The notes beneath the pieces are model-generated. The model made no database searches and was not told where the DNA came from. It worked only from the letters and a program-made list of their open reading frames with translations. From Streptomyces sp. XD-27 (lineage in GTDB: Bacteria > Actinomycetota > Actinomycetes > Streptomycetales > Streptomycetaceae), in assembly GCF_030553055.1 (NCBI RefSeq), contig NZ_CP130713.1, positions 5,394,001 through 5,458,000 of the forward strand: a DNA stretch of 64,000 nucleotides. The letters run 5' to 3'. Shown here in pieces: positions 44,590 to 54,507 of this stretch. Position numbers and translations under genes: made by a program. Numbering within the stretch: position 1 is the stretch's first letter; each line of letters opens with the position of its first letter.

Positions 44590-44700
44590 TCGAGGCCGTC
44601 GGCAGGTAGTCGGACTTCACGCGCACGCAAAAACACACACGTACACCGTTGCGGGACAGTTCCGGATTCGCACCGGATTCCCCTGCGGCGACAGCGAGGA
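44590..44700 (-). promoter_or_regulatory. cobalamin (B12) riboswitch in the nrdAB leader
   Basis: Read on the minus strand, the core GGGAATCCGGTGCGAATCCGG, continuing to CUGUCCCGCAACGGU (44682 down to 44645), matches the conserved B12 aptamer. It is followed by a B12 box of the form AAGTCCGACTACCTGCC (44617-44601). It lies 130-240 bases upstream of the nrdA start. In S. coelicolor this riboswitch shuts off class I reductase when B12 allows the class II enzyme. The exact 5' limit is uncertain. Confidence 0.9.
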
Positions 44701-44704
44701 TGAG

Positions 44705-44749
44705 CATACATCTTGTGTTGACTGCCGCACGCGCCACCACATGTTGTGT
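44705..44749 (-). promoter_or_regulatory. tandem NrdR boxes at the nrdAB promoter
   Basis: On the minus strand, ACACAACATGTGGT (44749-44736) and ACACAAGATGTATG (44718-44705) resemble the NrdR consensus ACACWATATATWGTGT. They are spaced 31 bases apart, the usual three helical turns. They lie just upstream of the riboswitch, overlapping the presumed promoter. Confidence 0.75.
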
Positions 44750-44885
44750 CACTCGGTTTGAGCTTTCGCACGAATGTGCTATATCGGGAGGCTGTTGGCG
44801 GCGTGCGCCGGCATGCGGAAGGGGCGCGGCGAGAGCGCCACGCCCCTGTCCTCCACGCTACCGCGCGGCCGTGCGCCGCGCGCCG

Positions 44886-46532
44886 TCAGTGTCCGCCCGG
44901 CGCCTTCACGGCCGCCCCGGCCGCCTCCACGGGCCGCTCGGCCCTGACGCCCGGGTCGCCCGCGTCCGCCCTGTAGTCCTCCGGGGAGGTCTCGTCGATG
45001 CCGTCGGGCGCCTTCAGCGCCCGCAGGACGACGGTCAGGGCGACCGTGACGGCGACGTTCAGGACGAAGGCGGTCAGACCGATGTAGCCGATCTCACCAA
45101 TGCCGGGGATCTCCTTCTGGCTGCCGCCGAAGTGCTTCTGGGTGGGGCTCGCCACGCCGTACGCCGCGACCGTGCCGTAGACCATGCCGACCGCCCAGCC
45201 CGCGAGCAGCGCCCAGCGGTGGAACCAGCGGGTGAACAGACCGCCCACCAGCGCCGGGAAGGTCTGGAGGATCCAGATACCGCCCAGCAGCTGGAAGTTG
45301 ATCGCCACCGTCTTGTCCATGGTCAGGACGAAGGCCAGCGCGCCCACCTTGACCAGCAGGGACACCAGCTTGGAGACCTTCGTCTCCTGCTCCGGCGTCG
45401 CGTCGGGCTTGAGGAAGTCCTTGTAGATGTTGCGGGTGAACAGGTTCGCCGCGGCGATCGACATGATCGCGGCCGGCACCAGCGCGCCGATGCCGATCGC
45501 GGCGAACGCCACGCCCGCGAACCAGTCCGGGAACATGTCCTCGAAGAGCTGCGGGATGGCCAGCTGCCCGTTGTCCACCTTCACGCCCGCCGCGATCGCC
45601 ATGAAGCCCAGCAGCGCCAGCAGCCCGAGCATCAGCGAGTACAGCGGCAGGATGGTGGTGTTGCGGCGGATCACCTCGCGGCTGCGGCTGGACAGCGTCG
45701 CGGTGATGGAGTGCGGGTACATGAACAGCGCCAGCGCGGAGCCGAGTGCCAGCGTCGCGTACGCCCATTGCGAGGCCTCCGGTGGCGTCAGCGCGCCGCG
45801 CGGCTTCCCTGTCGCCTCGTTCGTCTGCGAGAACGCATCCCCGGCCTTGGCGAAGATGTCGTCGAAGCCGCCCAACTTGATCGGGATGTAGATGATCGCC
45901 ACCACGATGACGATGTAGATCAGGGTGTCCTTCACGAACGCGATCAGCGCCGGGGCGCGCAGCCCGGAGGAGTAGGTGTACGCCGCGAGCACGCCGAAGG
46001 CGATGAGCAGCGGCAGGTCCTTGATGAACCAGTTGGTGTCCTCGCCGCCGCCGACGCCCATCACGTCCAGCACCGCCTGGATGCCGACGAGTTGCAGCGC
46101 GATGTAGGGCATCGTGGCGAGGATGCCGGTGACCGCGACGGCCAGCGACAGGCCCTTGGAGCCGAAGCGGCCGCGGACGAAGTCGGAGGTGGTGACGTAC
46201 CCGTGCTTGTGGGACACCGACCACAGGCGGGGCAGGAAGGTGAAGATCAGCGGGTAGACGAGGATCGTGTACGGGACGGCGAAGAAGCCGGCCGCGCCCG
46301 CCGCGTAGACCGCGGCCGGTACCGCGACGAAGGTGTACGCGGTGTACAGGTCGCCGCCCAGCAGGAACCAGGTGACCCAGGTGCCGAAGCTGCGGCCGCC
46401 GAGACCCCACTCGTCGAGGTTGTTGGCGTTCTCGGCCGCCCGCCATCGCGCGGCCATGAAGCCCATGACGGTGACGGCCAGGAAGAAGAAGATGAAGACG
46501 GCGAGCGCCACGCCGTTCACGCCGTCGTTCAC
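44886..46532 (-). CDS. sodium:solute symporter, MctP-type monocarboxylate permease
   Basis: 548 residues with about 13 hydrophobic helices. Family marks of the SSS superfamily: NNLDEWGLGGRSFGTWVTWFLLGGDLYTAYTFVAVP near the N-terminus and GIGALVPAAIMSIAAANLFTRNIYKDFLKP in the middle. It most resembles the MctP branch (lactate, pyruvate, propionate uptake); the substrate is inferred. The GTG start overlaps the preceding DUF3311 gene as GTGA. Confidence 0.88.
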   Translation of the reverse strand: MNDGVNGVALAVFIFFFLAVTVMGFMAARWRAAENANNLDEWGLGGRSFGTWVTWFLLGGDLYTAYTFVAVPAAVYAAGAAGFFAVPYTILVYPLIFTFLPRLWSVSHKHGYVTTSDFVRGRFGSKGLSLAVAVTGILATMPYIALQLVGIQAVLDVMGVGGGEDTNWFIKDLPLLIAFGVLAAYTYSSGLRAPALIAFVKDTLIYIVIVVAIIYIPIKLGGFDDIFAKAGDAFSQTNEATGKPRGALTPPEASQWAYATLALGSALALFMYPHSITATLSSRSREVIRRNTTILPLYSLMLGLLALLGFMAIAAGVKVDNGQLAIPQLFEDMFPDWFAGVAFAAIGIGALVPAAIMSIAAANLFTRNIYKDFLKPDATPEQETKVSKLVSLLVKVGALAFVLTMDKTVAINFQLLGGIWILQTFPALVGGLFTRWFHRWALLAGWAVGMVYGTVAAYGVASPTQKHFGGSQKEIPGIGEIGYIGLTAFVLNVAVTVALTVVLRALKAPDGIDETSPEDYRADAGDPGVRAERPVEAAGAAVKAPGGH

Positions 46533-46801
46533 TTCGCCGCACCCCCCTCGCGGGACGCGCTCAGCGCCCGCTTCTCACGGCGGACCAGGACGTACGCGAT
46601 CGCCGTCAGCCCGGTCGAGATCAGCACCCACAGCATCTGGTACCAGTAGAAGAACGGGATCCCGAACGCCTTGGGGTCGACCTTCGCGTACGAGCCGACC
46701 CACAGCATCGCGACGAACGGCGCGACCAGGCAGAGACCGATCACCACACGCGCGGGTGTGACGACCGGTCTGGTGCCGTTCGTTCCGGGTGTTTCGGGCA
46801 T
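46529..46801 (-). CDS. DUF3311 small membrane protein
   Basis: 90 residues, two transmembrane helices (VVIGLCLVAPFVAMLWVGSYA and FFYWYQMLWVLISTGLTAIAYVLV), with a charged C-terminus. Proteins of this kind are encoded directly upstream of MctP/SSS permeases and probably form an accessory subunit. The stop overlaps the permease start by four bases, so the two are translated together. Confidence 0.88.
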   Translation of the reverse strand: MPETPGTNGTRPVVTPARVVIGLCLVAPFVAMLWVGSYAKVDPKAFGIPFFYWYQMLWVLISTGLTAIAYVLVRREKRALSASREGGAAK

Positions 46802-46921
46802 GGCGGCTCCGTCCCCTTGGCTTGATCACCTGCGGTAATGCGCACGAAATCTAAGCCAGCGGTATGGTGCCCGTCACTACCCGTCCGTATATCGGTATGA
46901 CAAATACCGGCCAGCCGCCGC

Positions 46922-47976
<1,055 letters not shown>

Positions 47977-47986
47977 TTATACACCC

Positions 47987-48037
47987 TTGACACCCCTAAA
48001 GGTCTAGGCCAAGCTGCGGGCGCTGGTCTAAACCATT
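47987..48037 (+). promoter_or_regulatory. dasA promoter with two dre operators
   Basis: TTGACA (47987-47992) and a weak -10 (48010-48015) form the promoter. One dre-like site, AAAGGTCTAGGCCAAG (47998-48013), overlaps it; a better one, GCTGGTCTAAACCATT (48022-48037), lies just downstream and matches ACTGGTCTAGACCACT at 13 of 16 positions. Both fit DasR repression. Confidence 0.8.
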
Positions 48038-48071
48038 AAAGACCACATCCAGTCCTGTTGAGGAGTGTGCG

Positions 48072-49343
48072 GTGAAGCGTGGGCTCATAGCGGCGACCGG
48101 TGTCGCGGCAATGCTGGTGAGCGTCGCGGCCTGTGGGTCCGGCGACGGCGACAACAAGTCGGGGGCGGACGGCTTCAAGGGGGAGACGCTCACCGTCTGG
48201 GCGATGGACGGCTCCACTCCCGACGGCTGGACCAAGGACGTCAAGGCCGAGTTCGAGAAGAAGACCGGCGCCAAGCTGAAGATCGAGACGCAGCAGTGGA
48301 ACGGCATCCAGCAGAAGATCACCACCGCGCTGTCGGAGTCCGACCCGCCGGACGTCCTGGAGATCGGTAACACCCAGACCCCCGCGTACGCCGAGACCGG
48401 CGGCCTGGCCGACCTGTCCGACCTCAAGAAGACCATCGGCGCCGACTGGACCGCGTCGCTGAACCAGTCCGCGGTCTACGACGGCAAGCAGTACGCCGCC
48501 CCGTGGTACGCCGCCAACCGCGTCGTCCTCTACAACAAGAAGATCTGGGCCGAGGCGGGGATCAAGGAGACGCCGAAGACCCGCACCGAGTTCTTCAAGG
48601 CGCTGGACACGATCGAGAAGAAGACCGACGCCGAGCCGATCTACCTGCCCGGCCAGAACTGGTACTTCTTCGACGGCCTGACCATCGGCAGCGGCGCCGA
48701 ACTGGTGAAGAAGGACGGCGACACGTGGGTCTCCAACCTCGCCGACCCCAAGGTCGGCAAGGCCATGGACATCTACAAGCAGTACCAGTCCTTCAGCAAG
48801 GCCCCCAAGGACAAGGACGAGGCCACCCCGCAGCAGGGCGAGGTCTTCGCCAAGGGCAACACGGGCGCCTTCATCGGCATGGGCTGGGAAGCCGGTGTGG
48901 CGATCAAGGCCAACCCGAAGATCGAGAAGGAGATCGGCTACTTCACCATCCCGGGGGAGACCGCGGGCAAGCCGGAGGGCGTCTTCCTCGGCGGCTCCAA
49001 CCTCGCCGTCGCCGCGGGCAGCCAGAAGCAGGAACTGGCCAAGGAGTTCCTGAAGATCGCGCTGTCCGACAGGTTCGAGAGCCAGTTGGCCAAGGAGGCC
49101 GGCGTCATCCCGAACAAGGAGTCCCTGCAGACCGCGCTCAAGGGCAACGCCGCCGCCGAGGCCGCCGCCCCGGCCGTCAAGGCCGGCGGCACCACCCCGC
49201 TGATCCCCGAGTGGGCCGCGGTGGAGAACGCGCCGAACCCCGTCAAGACCTATATGACCGCCGTGCTGAACGGTACGTCGCACGCTGACGCCGCCGAGTC
49301 GGTCGAGGACGAGCTGAACGAGCGCCTCAGCCAGGAGCGGTAA
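48072..49343 (+). CDS. dasA: chitobiose ABC transporter solute-binding lipoprotein DasA
   Basis: 423 residues, GTG 48072 behind TTGAGGAG. A lipoprotein signal peptide, MKRGLIAATGVAAMLVSVAAC with the lipobox VAAC, tethers it outside the membrane. The mature part is a family-1 sugar-binding fold (WAMDGSTPDGWTKDVKAEFEKK, GLGG-like ligand loops, IKANPKIEKEIGYFTIPG). DasA binds N,N'-diacetylchitobiose. The downstream permease genes follow directly; the shared ATPase MsiK must be encoded elsewhere. Confidence 0.95.
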   Translation: MKRGLIAATGVAAMLVSVAACGSGDGDNKSGADGFKGETLTVWAMDGSTPDGWTKDVKAEFEKKTGAKLKIETQQWNGIQQKITTALSESDPPDVLEIGNTQTPAYAETGGLADLSDLKKTIGADWTASLNQSAVYDGKQYAAPWYAANRVVLYNKKIWAEAGIKETPKTRTEFFKALDTIEKKTDAEPIYLPGQNWYFFDGLTIGSGAELVKKDGDTWVSNLADPKVGKAMDIYKQYQSFSKAPKDKDEATPQQGEVFAKGNTGAFIGMGWEAGVAIKANPKIEKEIGYFTIPGETAGKPEGVFLGGSNLAVAAGSQKQELAKEFLKIALSDRFESQLAKEAGVIPNKESLQTALKGNAAAEAAAPAVKAGGTTPLIPEWAAVENAPNPVKTYMTAVLNGTSHADAAESVEDELNERLSQER

Positions 49344-49347
49344 CCCC

Positions 49348-50340
49348 ATGGCAAGCACGTCTGCGCAAGCCCGACGGGCGGACACCGCCCCGAAGGCCGG
49401 CGCACCCGCGGGCGCGGGGCCCGCCAAGGGCCCCGCCCGCGGGCGCCCCCGGCCCACCGGCACCGCCCCCTATCTGCTGCTCCTGCCCGCGATCGCCGCC
49501 ACGCTGGTGTTCCTGGGCTGGCCCCTGGTGAAGAACGGCATGCTGTCGTTCCAGAACCTGAACATGAAGCAGCTCATCCAGCACCTCACCGAGTGGAACG
49601 GCACCGAGAACTACCGCGAGGCGCTGACCAGCGACGAGTTCTGGCGGGTCACCGGCCGTTCGGTGGTCTTCACCGGTGTCAACGTCGTCCTCATCATGGT
49701 GCTCGGCACGCTGATCGGACTGCTGCTGGCCAGACTCGGCAAGCGGATGCGGCTCCTGCTCTCGGTCGGGCTGGTGCTCGCCTGGGCGATGCCCGTCATC
49801 GCCGCCACCACCGTCTACCAGTGGCTGTTCGCCCAGCGCTTCGGCGTCGTCAACTGGGTGCTCGACAGGCTCGGCTGGCACTCGATGGCCGACTACAACT
49901 GGACCGGCAGCCAGTCCTCCACCTTCTTCGTGATCACCCTGCTGATCGTCTGGCAGTCGATCCCCTTCGTGGCGATCAACCTCTACGCCGCGACGACCAC
50001 CATCCCTCAGGAGCTGTACGAGGCCGCGGCCCTGGACGGTGCCGGGACCTGGAAGTCCTTCACCTCGGTGACCTTCCCGTTCCTCAAGCCCTTCCTGCTC
50101 GCCACCACCTTCCTCGAGGTCATCTGGGTTTTCAAGGCGTTCCCGCAGGTCTTTGTGATCAACGAAGGCGGCCCGAACCACCTCACCGAGACCCTCCCCG
50201 TCTACGCCTTCGTCGAGGGCTTCGGCAACCAGCACTACGGCATGGGCGCCGCGATCTCGGTGCTCACCATCGTGATCCTGCTCGGACTGACCGCCTACTA
50301 CCTGCGCACCGTGCTCAAGCAAGAGGAGGACGAGCTGTGA
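49348..50340 (+). CDS. dasB: chitobiose ABC transporter permease DasB
   Basis: 330 residues, ATG 49348, four bases after the dasA stop, with AGGAG upstream. A 45-residue Ala/Pro/Gly-rich start precedes six transmembrane helices. The EAA loop that contacts the ATPase is YEAAALDGAGTWKSFTSVTFPFLKP shortened. Its stop overlaps the dasC start as GTGA. With DasA and DasC it imports chitobiose from chitin breakdown. Confidence 0.95.
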   Translation: MASTSAQARRADTAPKAGAPAGAGPAKGPARGRPRPTGTAPYLLLLPAIAATLVFLGWPLVKNGMLSFQNLNMKQLIQHLTEWNGTENYREALTSDEFWRVTGRSVVFTGVNVVLIMVLGTLIGLLLARLGKRMRLLLSVGLVLAWAMPVIAATTVYQWLFAQRFGVVNWVLDRLGWHSMADYNWTGSQSSTFFVITLLIVWQSIPFVAINLYAATTTIPQELYEAAALDGAGTWKSFTSVTFPFLKPFLLATTFLEVIWVFKAFPQVFVINEGGPNHLTETLPVYAFVEGFGNQHYGMGAAISVLTIVILLGLTAYYLRTVLKQEEDEL

Positions 50341-51167
50341 AGCGCTCAGCGCTGGGGAGGATCTGGCCGGGCGCCACGGCCGTCGTCCTCTTCGTCGTCT
50401 TCGCGTTCCCGGTCTACTGGATGCTCAGCACGGCCTTCAAGCCGACGTCGGACATCGTCACCGAGGACCCGGTGTGGTTCCCGGCCAGCCCGACCCTGGA
50501 GCACTTCCACACGGCCCTGGAGGCCGAGAACTTCTGGACCCTGGTCGGCAACTCCCTGACCGTCACCGTGGCGGCCGTCGGGCTCTCCCTGGTCATCGCG
50601 CTGCTGGCCTCGTTCGCCCTGGCCCGCATGCGCTTCAAGGGCCGCCGCGGCTTCATCCTGACGTTCATGATCGCCCAGATGGCCCCCTGGGAGGTCATGG
50701 TCATCGCGATCTACATGATCGTCCGGGATGGCGACATGCTCAACAGCCTGGTCCCGCTGACCCTCTTCTATATGGTCATGGTGCTCCCCTTCACCGTCCT
50801 CACCCTGCGCGGCTTCGTCGCCGCGGTGCCCAGGGAACTGGAGGAGGCCGCCATGGTCGACGGCTGCACCCGGCCGCAGGCGTTCATCAAGGTGATCTTC
50901 CCGCTGCTGGCCCCCGGGCTGATGGCCACCTCGCTGTTCGGCTTCATCACCGCGTGGAACGAGTTCCCGCTGGTCCTCATCCTCAACAAGGACGCCGAGG
51001 CGCAGACCCTGCCGCTGTGGCTGTCGAAGTTCCAGACGGCCTTCGGCGACGACTGGGGTGCCACGATGGCCGCGGCCTCACTCTTCGCACTGCCGATCCT
51101 CCTCCTCTTCCTGTTCCTGCAACGCAAGGCGGTCGGAGGTCTCACCTCCGGCGCGGTGAAGGGATGA
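50337..51167 (+). CDS. dasC: chitobiose ABC transporter permease DasC
   Basis: 276 residues, GTG 50337 overlapping the dasB stop. Six transmembrane helices and the EAA loop EEAAMVDGCTRPQAFIKVIFP. MalG-type permease, the partner of DasB. The frame is open far upstream inside dasB in another reading, but the coupled GTG is the natural start. The GH3 gene begins nine bases after its stop. Confidence 0.95.
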   Translation: MKRSALGRIWPGATAVVLFVVFAFPVYWMLSTAFKPTSDIVTEDPVWFPASPTLEHFHTALEAENFWTLVGNSLTVTVAAVGLSLVIALLASFALARMRFKGRRGFILTFMIAQMAPWEVMVIAIYMIVRDGDMLNSLVPLTLFYMVMVLPFTVLTLRGFVAAVPRELEEAAMVDGCTRPQAFIKVIFPLLAPGLMATSLFGFITAWNEFPLVLILNKDAEAQTLPLWLSKFQTAFGDDWGATMAAASLFALPILLLFLFLQRKAVGGLTSGAVKG

Positions 51168-51176
51168 CCGATCCTC

Positions 51177-52718
51177 ATGACGACGCTCGCGCGTGCCTCC
51201 GACACCCTCACCCGGGACGCCCTCGCCGTCCTGCAACCCGGCTTCACCGGCACCACCGCCCCTGACTGGCTGCTGCGCCGACTCGGCGAGGGGCTCGTCT
51301 CGGTCGGGCTGTTCGGCCGCAACATCGCCTCGCCCGACCAACTCGCCGACCTCACCGCGCAGCTGCGGGCCGAGCGCGCCGACCTCCTGGTCGCGATCGA
51401 CGAGGAGGGCGGCGACGTCACCCGGCTGGAGGTGCGCACCGGTTCCTCCTTCCCCGGCAACCTCGCCCTCGGCGCGGTCGACGACACCGCGCTGACCCGC
51501 TCCGTCGCCCGCGAGCTGGGCCGCCGGCTCGCCGCCTGCGGGGTGAACCTCAACTGGGCACCGTCCGCCGACGTCAACTCCAACCCCCGCAACCCGGTCA
51601 TCGGCGTCCGCTCCTTCGGCGCCGACCCCGAACTCGTCGCCCGGCACACCGCCGCCTACATCGAGGGTCTCCAGGGCGCCGGGGTCGCCGCCTGCACCAA
51701 GCACTTCCCCGGCCACGGCGACACCGCCGTCGACTCCCACCACGACCTGCCGCGGATCGACGCGGACCTGACGACCCTCGCGGCGCGCGAACTGGTGCCC
51801 TTCCGGGCCGCCGTCGCCGCCCGCACCAAGGCGGTGATGAGCGCCCACATCCTGCTGCCCGCGCTGGATCCGGAGCTGCCCGCCACCCTCAGCCCGGCCG
51901 CCCTGCACGGCCTGCTGCGCCGTCCCGTCGCCGACGGCGGCCTCGGCTTCGACGGCCTGATCGTCACCGACGGCATGGAGATGCAGGCGATCTCCGCCAC
52001 CTACGGCATCGAGCGCGGCAGCGTCCTGGCGATCGCCGCCGGCGCCGACGCCATCTGCGTCGGCGGCGGTCTTGCCGACGAGGACACCGTGCTGCGGCTG
52101 CGGGACGCCCTCGTCGCCGCGGTACGCGACGGACGACTCCCCCAGGAGCGGCTGGCCGACGCCGCCGCACGGGTACGCGCCCTGGCCCAGTGGGCGCGCC
52201 ACCCCGCCGGGGCGGGCGCGGCGGTGGGGACCGCGCCCGCCCCCGAGGTGGGGCTCGAAGCCGCCCGCCGCGCGCTGCGGGTGATGGCGGCTCGGGAACC
52301 GTACGCACCGCTGACCGCCCCCGCGCACGTCGCCGCGTTCACCCCGGTCGCGAACATCGCCGTCGGCGACGAGACGCCGTGGGGCGTGGCCGCCGAACTC
52401 ACCCGGCTGCTGCCCGGCACCACGACCGACACCTACGGCCGGCAGGCGGCGGACCGCGACGGCGTGCTCGCGCTGACCGCCCGGGTGCTCGCCGCGGCGG
52501 CGGACCGCAGGATCGTCGCCGTGGTGCGCGACGTCCACCGCCACCCGTGGATGGCCGACGCCCTGAACGCGCTGCTCGCCGCCCGCCCGGACACGGTCGT
52601 GGTCGAGATGGGCGTGCCCCAGGCGCCGCCGACCGGGGCCCTCCACATCGCGACCCACGGCGCTGCCCGCGTCTGCGGACGCGCCGCCGCGGAGGTCATC
52701 GCGGGCGTGCACGCGTAG
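51177..52718 (+). CDS. dasD: GH3 beta-N-acetylhexosaminidase (DasD-like)
   Basis: 513 residues, ATG 51177. Family-3 NagZ-type motifs: LFGRNIASPDQL, AIDEEGGDVTRLE, the dyad-bearing loop KHFPGHGDTAVDSHHDLP, and IVTDGMEMQAIS with the catalytic Asp. No signal peptide, so it cleaves imported chitobiose or muropeptide in the cytoplasm. It directly follows dasABC. The name dasD follows S. coelicolor usage and is slightly uncertain. The C-terminal 170 residues are the usual family extension. Confidence 0.88.
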   Translation: MTTLARASDTLTRDALAVLQPGFTGTTAPDWLLRRLGEGLVSVGLFGRNIASPDQLADLTAQLRAERADLLVAIDEEGGDVTRLEVRTGSSFPGNLALGAVDDTALTRSVARELGRRLAACGVNLNWAPSADVNSNPRNPVIGVRSFGADPELVARHTAAYIEGLQGAGVAACTKHFPGHGDTAVDSHHDLPRIDADLTTLAARELVPFRAAVAARTKAVMSAHILLPALDPELPATLSPAALHGLLRRPVADGGLGFDGLIVTDGMEMQAISATYGIERGSVLAIAAGADAICVGGGLADEDTVLRLRDALVAAVRDGRLPQERLADAAARVRALAQWARHPAGAGAAVGTAPAPEVGLEAARRALRVMAAREPYAPLTAPAHVAAFTPVANIAVGDETPWGVAAELTRLLPGTTTDTYGRQAADRDGVLALTARVLAAAADRRIVAVVRDVHRHPWMADALNALLAARPDTVVVEMGVPQAPPTGALHIATHGAARVCGRAAAEVIAGVHA

Positions 52719-52784
52719 TCGGCGGGCAGCGAGGGCGGCACCCGCTGGGCTGTGCGCTGGGTGACCGCGCATCGGCACCGCGGG

Positions 52785-52803
52785 GCCCCGCCCAGGGCGG
52801 GGG
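52785..52803. terminator. hairpin between dasD and nagB
   Basis: CCCCGCCC (52786-52793) faces GGGCGGGG (52795-52802) almost back to back, in the 91-base gap between convergent genes. The tiny loop means the top pairs must open. Confidence 0.4.
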
Positions 52804-52809
52804 CTGGTT

Positions 52810-53595
52810 CTACAGCCCCTGCCAGGCCGGCTTCGCCGCGTACGTGGCGCGGAAGTACCCGGCGAGCTTCAGCTTGGAGGCGGCCGCCTCGTCCACGACG
52901 ACCGTGGCGTGCGGGTGCAGCTGGAGCGCCGAGGCCGGGCAGACCGCGGCGACCGGACCCTCGACGGACTGGGCCACGGCCTCCGCCTTGCCCTCGCCCG
53001 TGGCGAGCAGCACCAGGTGGCGGGCGTCGAGGATCGTGCCGATGCCCTGGGTGATGACGTGGTGCGGCACCTGGTCGATGTCGTCGTCGAAGAAGCGGGC
53101 GTTGTCGACGCGGGTCTGCTGGGTCAGCGTCTTGATCCGGGTGCGGGAGGCGAGCGACGAGCAGGGCTCGTTGAAACCTATGTGGCCGTCGGTGCCGATG
53201 CCCAGCAGCTGAAGGTCCACGCCGCCCGCCTCGGCCAGCGCCCGGTCGTACGCCTCGCAGGCCCCCTGGACGTCCGCCGCGGTGCCGTCCGGGCCGAGGA
53301 AGGCATCCTCGGTCAGGCCCAGCGGTTCCACGACCTCGCGCAGCACGGTCGACCGGTAGGACTCGGGGTGTCCTGCGGGCAGGCCGACGTACTCGTCGAG
53401 CTGGCATATCCGGGCCCGGGAGACGTCCACGCCGCCGCCTCGGACCTTGGCCGCCAGGGCCTCGTAGACGGGCAGGGGAGTCGAGCCGGTGGCGACACCG
53501 AGCAGGGCGTCGGGCTTGCGGCGAACCAGGGCGGCCATGGCCTCCGCGATGAGCTCTCCGCCAGCCTTGGCGTCCGGGACGATGACAACTTCCAC
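52810..53595 (-). CDS. nagB: glucosamine-6-phosphate deaminase NagB
   Basis: 261 residues from ATG 53595. Signatures: GVATGSTPLPVYEAL (phosphate loop), CQLDEYVGLPAGHPESYR with the catalytic Asp, and LLGIGTDGHIGFNEP. It converts GlcN-6-P to fructose-6-P and ammonia, and GlcN-6-P is the DasR inducer, so this gene closes the loop. A dre site lies 29 bases upstream. Confidence 0.95.
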   Translation of the reverse strand: MEVVIVPDAKAGGELIAEAMAALVRRKPDALLGVATGSTPLPVYEALAAKVRGGGVDVSRARICQLDEYVGLPAGHPESYRSTVLREVVEPLGLTEDAFLGPDGTAADVQGACEAYDRALAEAGGVDLQLLGIGTDGHIGFNEPCSSLASRTRIKTLTQQTRVDNARFFDDDIDQVPHHVITQGIGTILDARHLVLLATGEGKAEAVAQSVEGPVAAVCPASALQLHPHATVVVDEAAASKLKLAGYFRATYAAKPAWQGL

Positions 53596-53623
53596 GTTGG
53601 CCTGCCGTTCTGGAAGAGGAGCA

Positions 53624-53639
53624 TGTGGTTTAGACCAAT
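53624..53639 (-). promoter_or_regulatory. dre operator upstream of nagB
   Basis: TGTGGTTTAGACCAAT, a match at about 13 of 16 positions to ACTGGTCTAGACCACT, 29 bases before the nagB start. A DasR site here is expected from the known regulon. Confidence 0.8.
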
Positions 53640-53668
53640 CTAGCAGCTTTCCACCGGCCGACGGGCGG

Positions 53669-54424
53669 CTACAGCAGGACGCCTCCGGTGGCGTCGATCC
53701 ACTGGCCGGTGACCCAGCGGCTGTCCGGAGAGGCCAGGAAGGCCGCGACGTCGGCTATGTCCTCGGGCTGCCCGACTCGGCCCAGTGGGGAAGCCGCCGC
53801 CGTCGCGGCCAGGGAGTCCGGGTTCCCGCGCAGCCAGCCCGCGTTCATGTCGGTGTCCACCGCGCCCGGCGCCACCGCGTTGACCGTGATGCCGCGGGGG
53901 CCCAGTTCCTTCGCGAGGTGCGTGGTGAAGGCGTCGATGGCGCCCTTGGTCATCGAATAGGCGATCAGCTCGGGCTTCGCGCCGCCCCGGGTCAGCACGG
54001 TCGAGACGCTGATGATCCGCCCGCCGTCCCGCAGCCGCCGCAGCCCGTGCTGGGTGACGAAGAACGGCGCCTTGGTGTTGACCGCGAAGACCTTGTCGAA
54101 GTCCTCCGGGGTGAGGGTGCCGACCGGCTCCCGCTCGCCCGTGATCCCGGCGTTGTTCACCAGGATGTCCAGCCCGTCGGCCCGCTCGTCGAAGGCCGCC
54201 CACAGTGCCTCCGCGTCCCCGGGCGCCCCCAGCTCGGCGCGGATCGCGAACGCCTCGCCGCCCGCAGCCCCGATCGCCTCGACCGTCTCCTTCGCCGCCG
54301 TCTCGTCCCGTCCGTAGTGCACGGCCACCCGCGCGCCGTCCCGGCCCAAGCGCTCTGCGATCGCCCGCCCGATACCCCTGCTGCCGCCCGTGACCAGTGC
54401 GGTCTTGCCCGTGAGCACGCCCAT
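53669..54424 (-). CDS. classical SDR oxidoreductase
   Basis: 251 residues from ATG 54424 behind GGGGAGGG. The cofactor site is TGGSRGIG, NNAG is present, and the catalytic Ser (ISVSTV) and YSMTK give a complete SDR tetrad. The Arg/His-containing N-terminal segment suggests NADP(H) use. It resembles 3-oxoacyl-ACP reductases and glucose-dehydrogenase-like enzymes. Its divergent TetR neighbour probably controls it. Substrate unknown. Confidence 0.9.
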   Translation of the reverse strand: MGVLTGKTALVTGGSRGIGRAIAERLGRDGARVAVHYGRDETAAKETVEAIGAAGGEAFAIRAELGAPGDAEALWAAFDERADGLDILVNNAGITGEREPVGTLTPEDFDKVFAVNTKAPFFVTQHGLRRLRDGGRIISVSTVLTRGGAKPELIAYSMTKGAIDAFTTHLAKELGPRGITVNAVAPGAVDTDMNAGWLRGNPDSLAATAAASPLGRVGQPEDIADVAAFLASPDSRWVTGQWIDATGGVLL

Positions 54425-54482
54425 GGCCGCGCCCTCCCCTTTTTCTGTAGGAGTCGATACGGAAAGAACGTAACACATTTCC

Positions 54483-54498
54483 TAGCGTCCGCTATAGA
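54483..54498. promoter_or_regulatory. candidate operator between SDR and TetR genes
   Basis: TAGCG-TC-CGCTA (54483-54494) is a perfect inverted repeat that overlaps a -10-like TATAGA (54493-54498) of the TetR gene, 14 bases before its start. Confidence 0.45.
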
Positions 54499-54507
54499 AT
54501 CCTTCCC

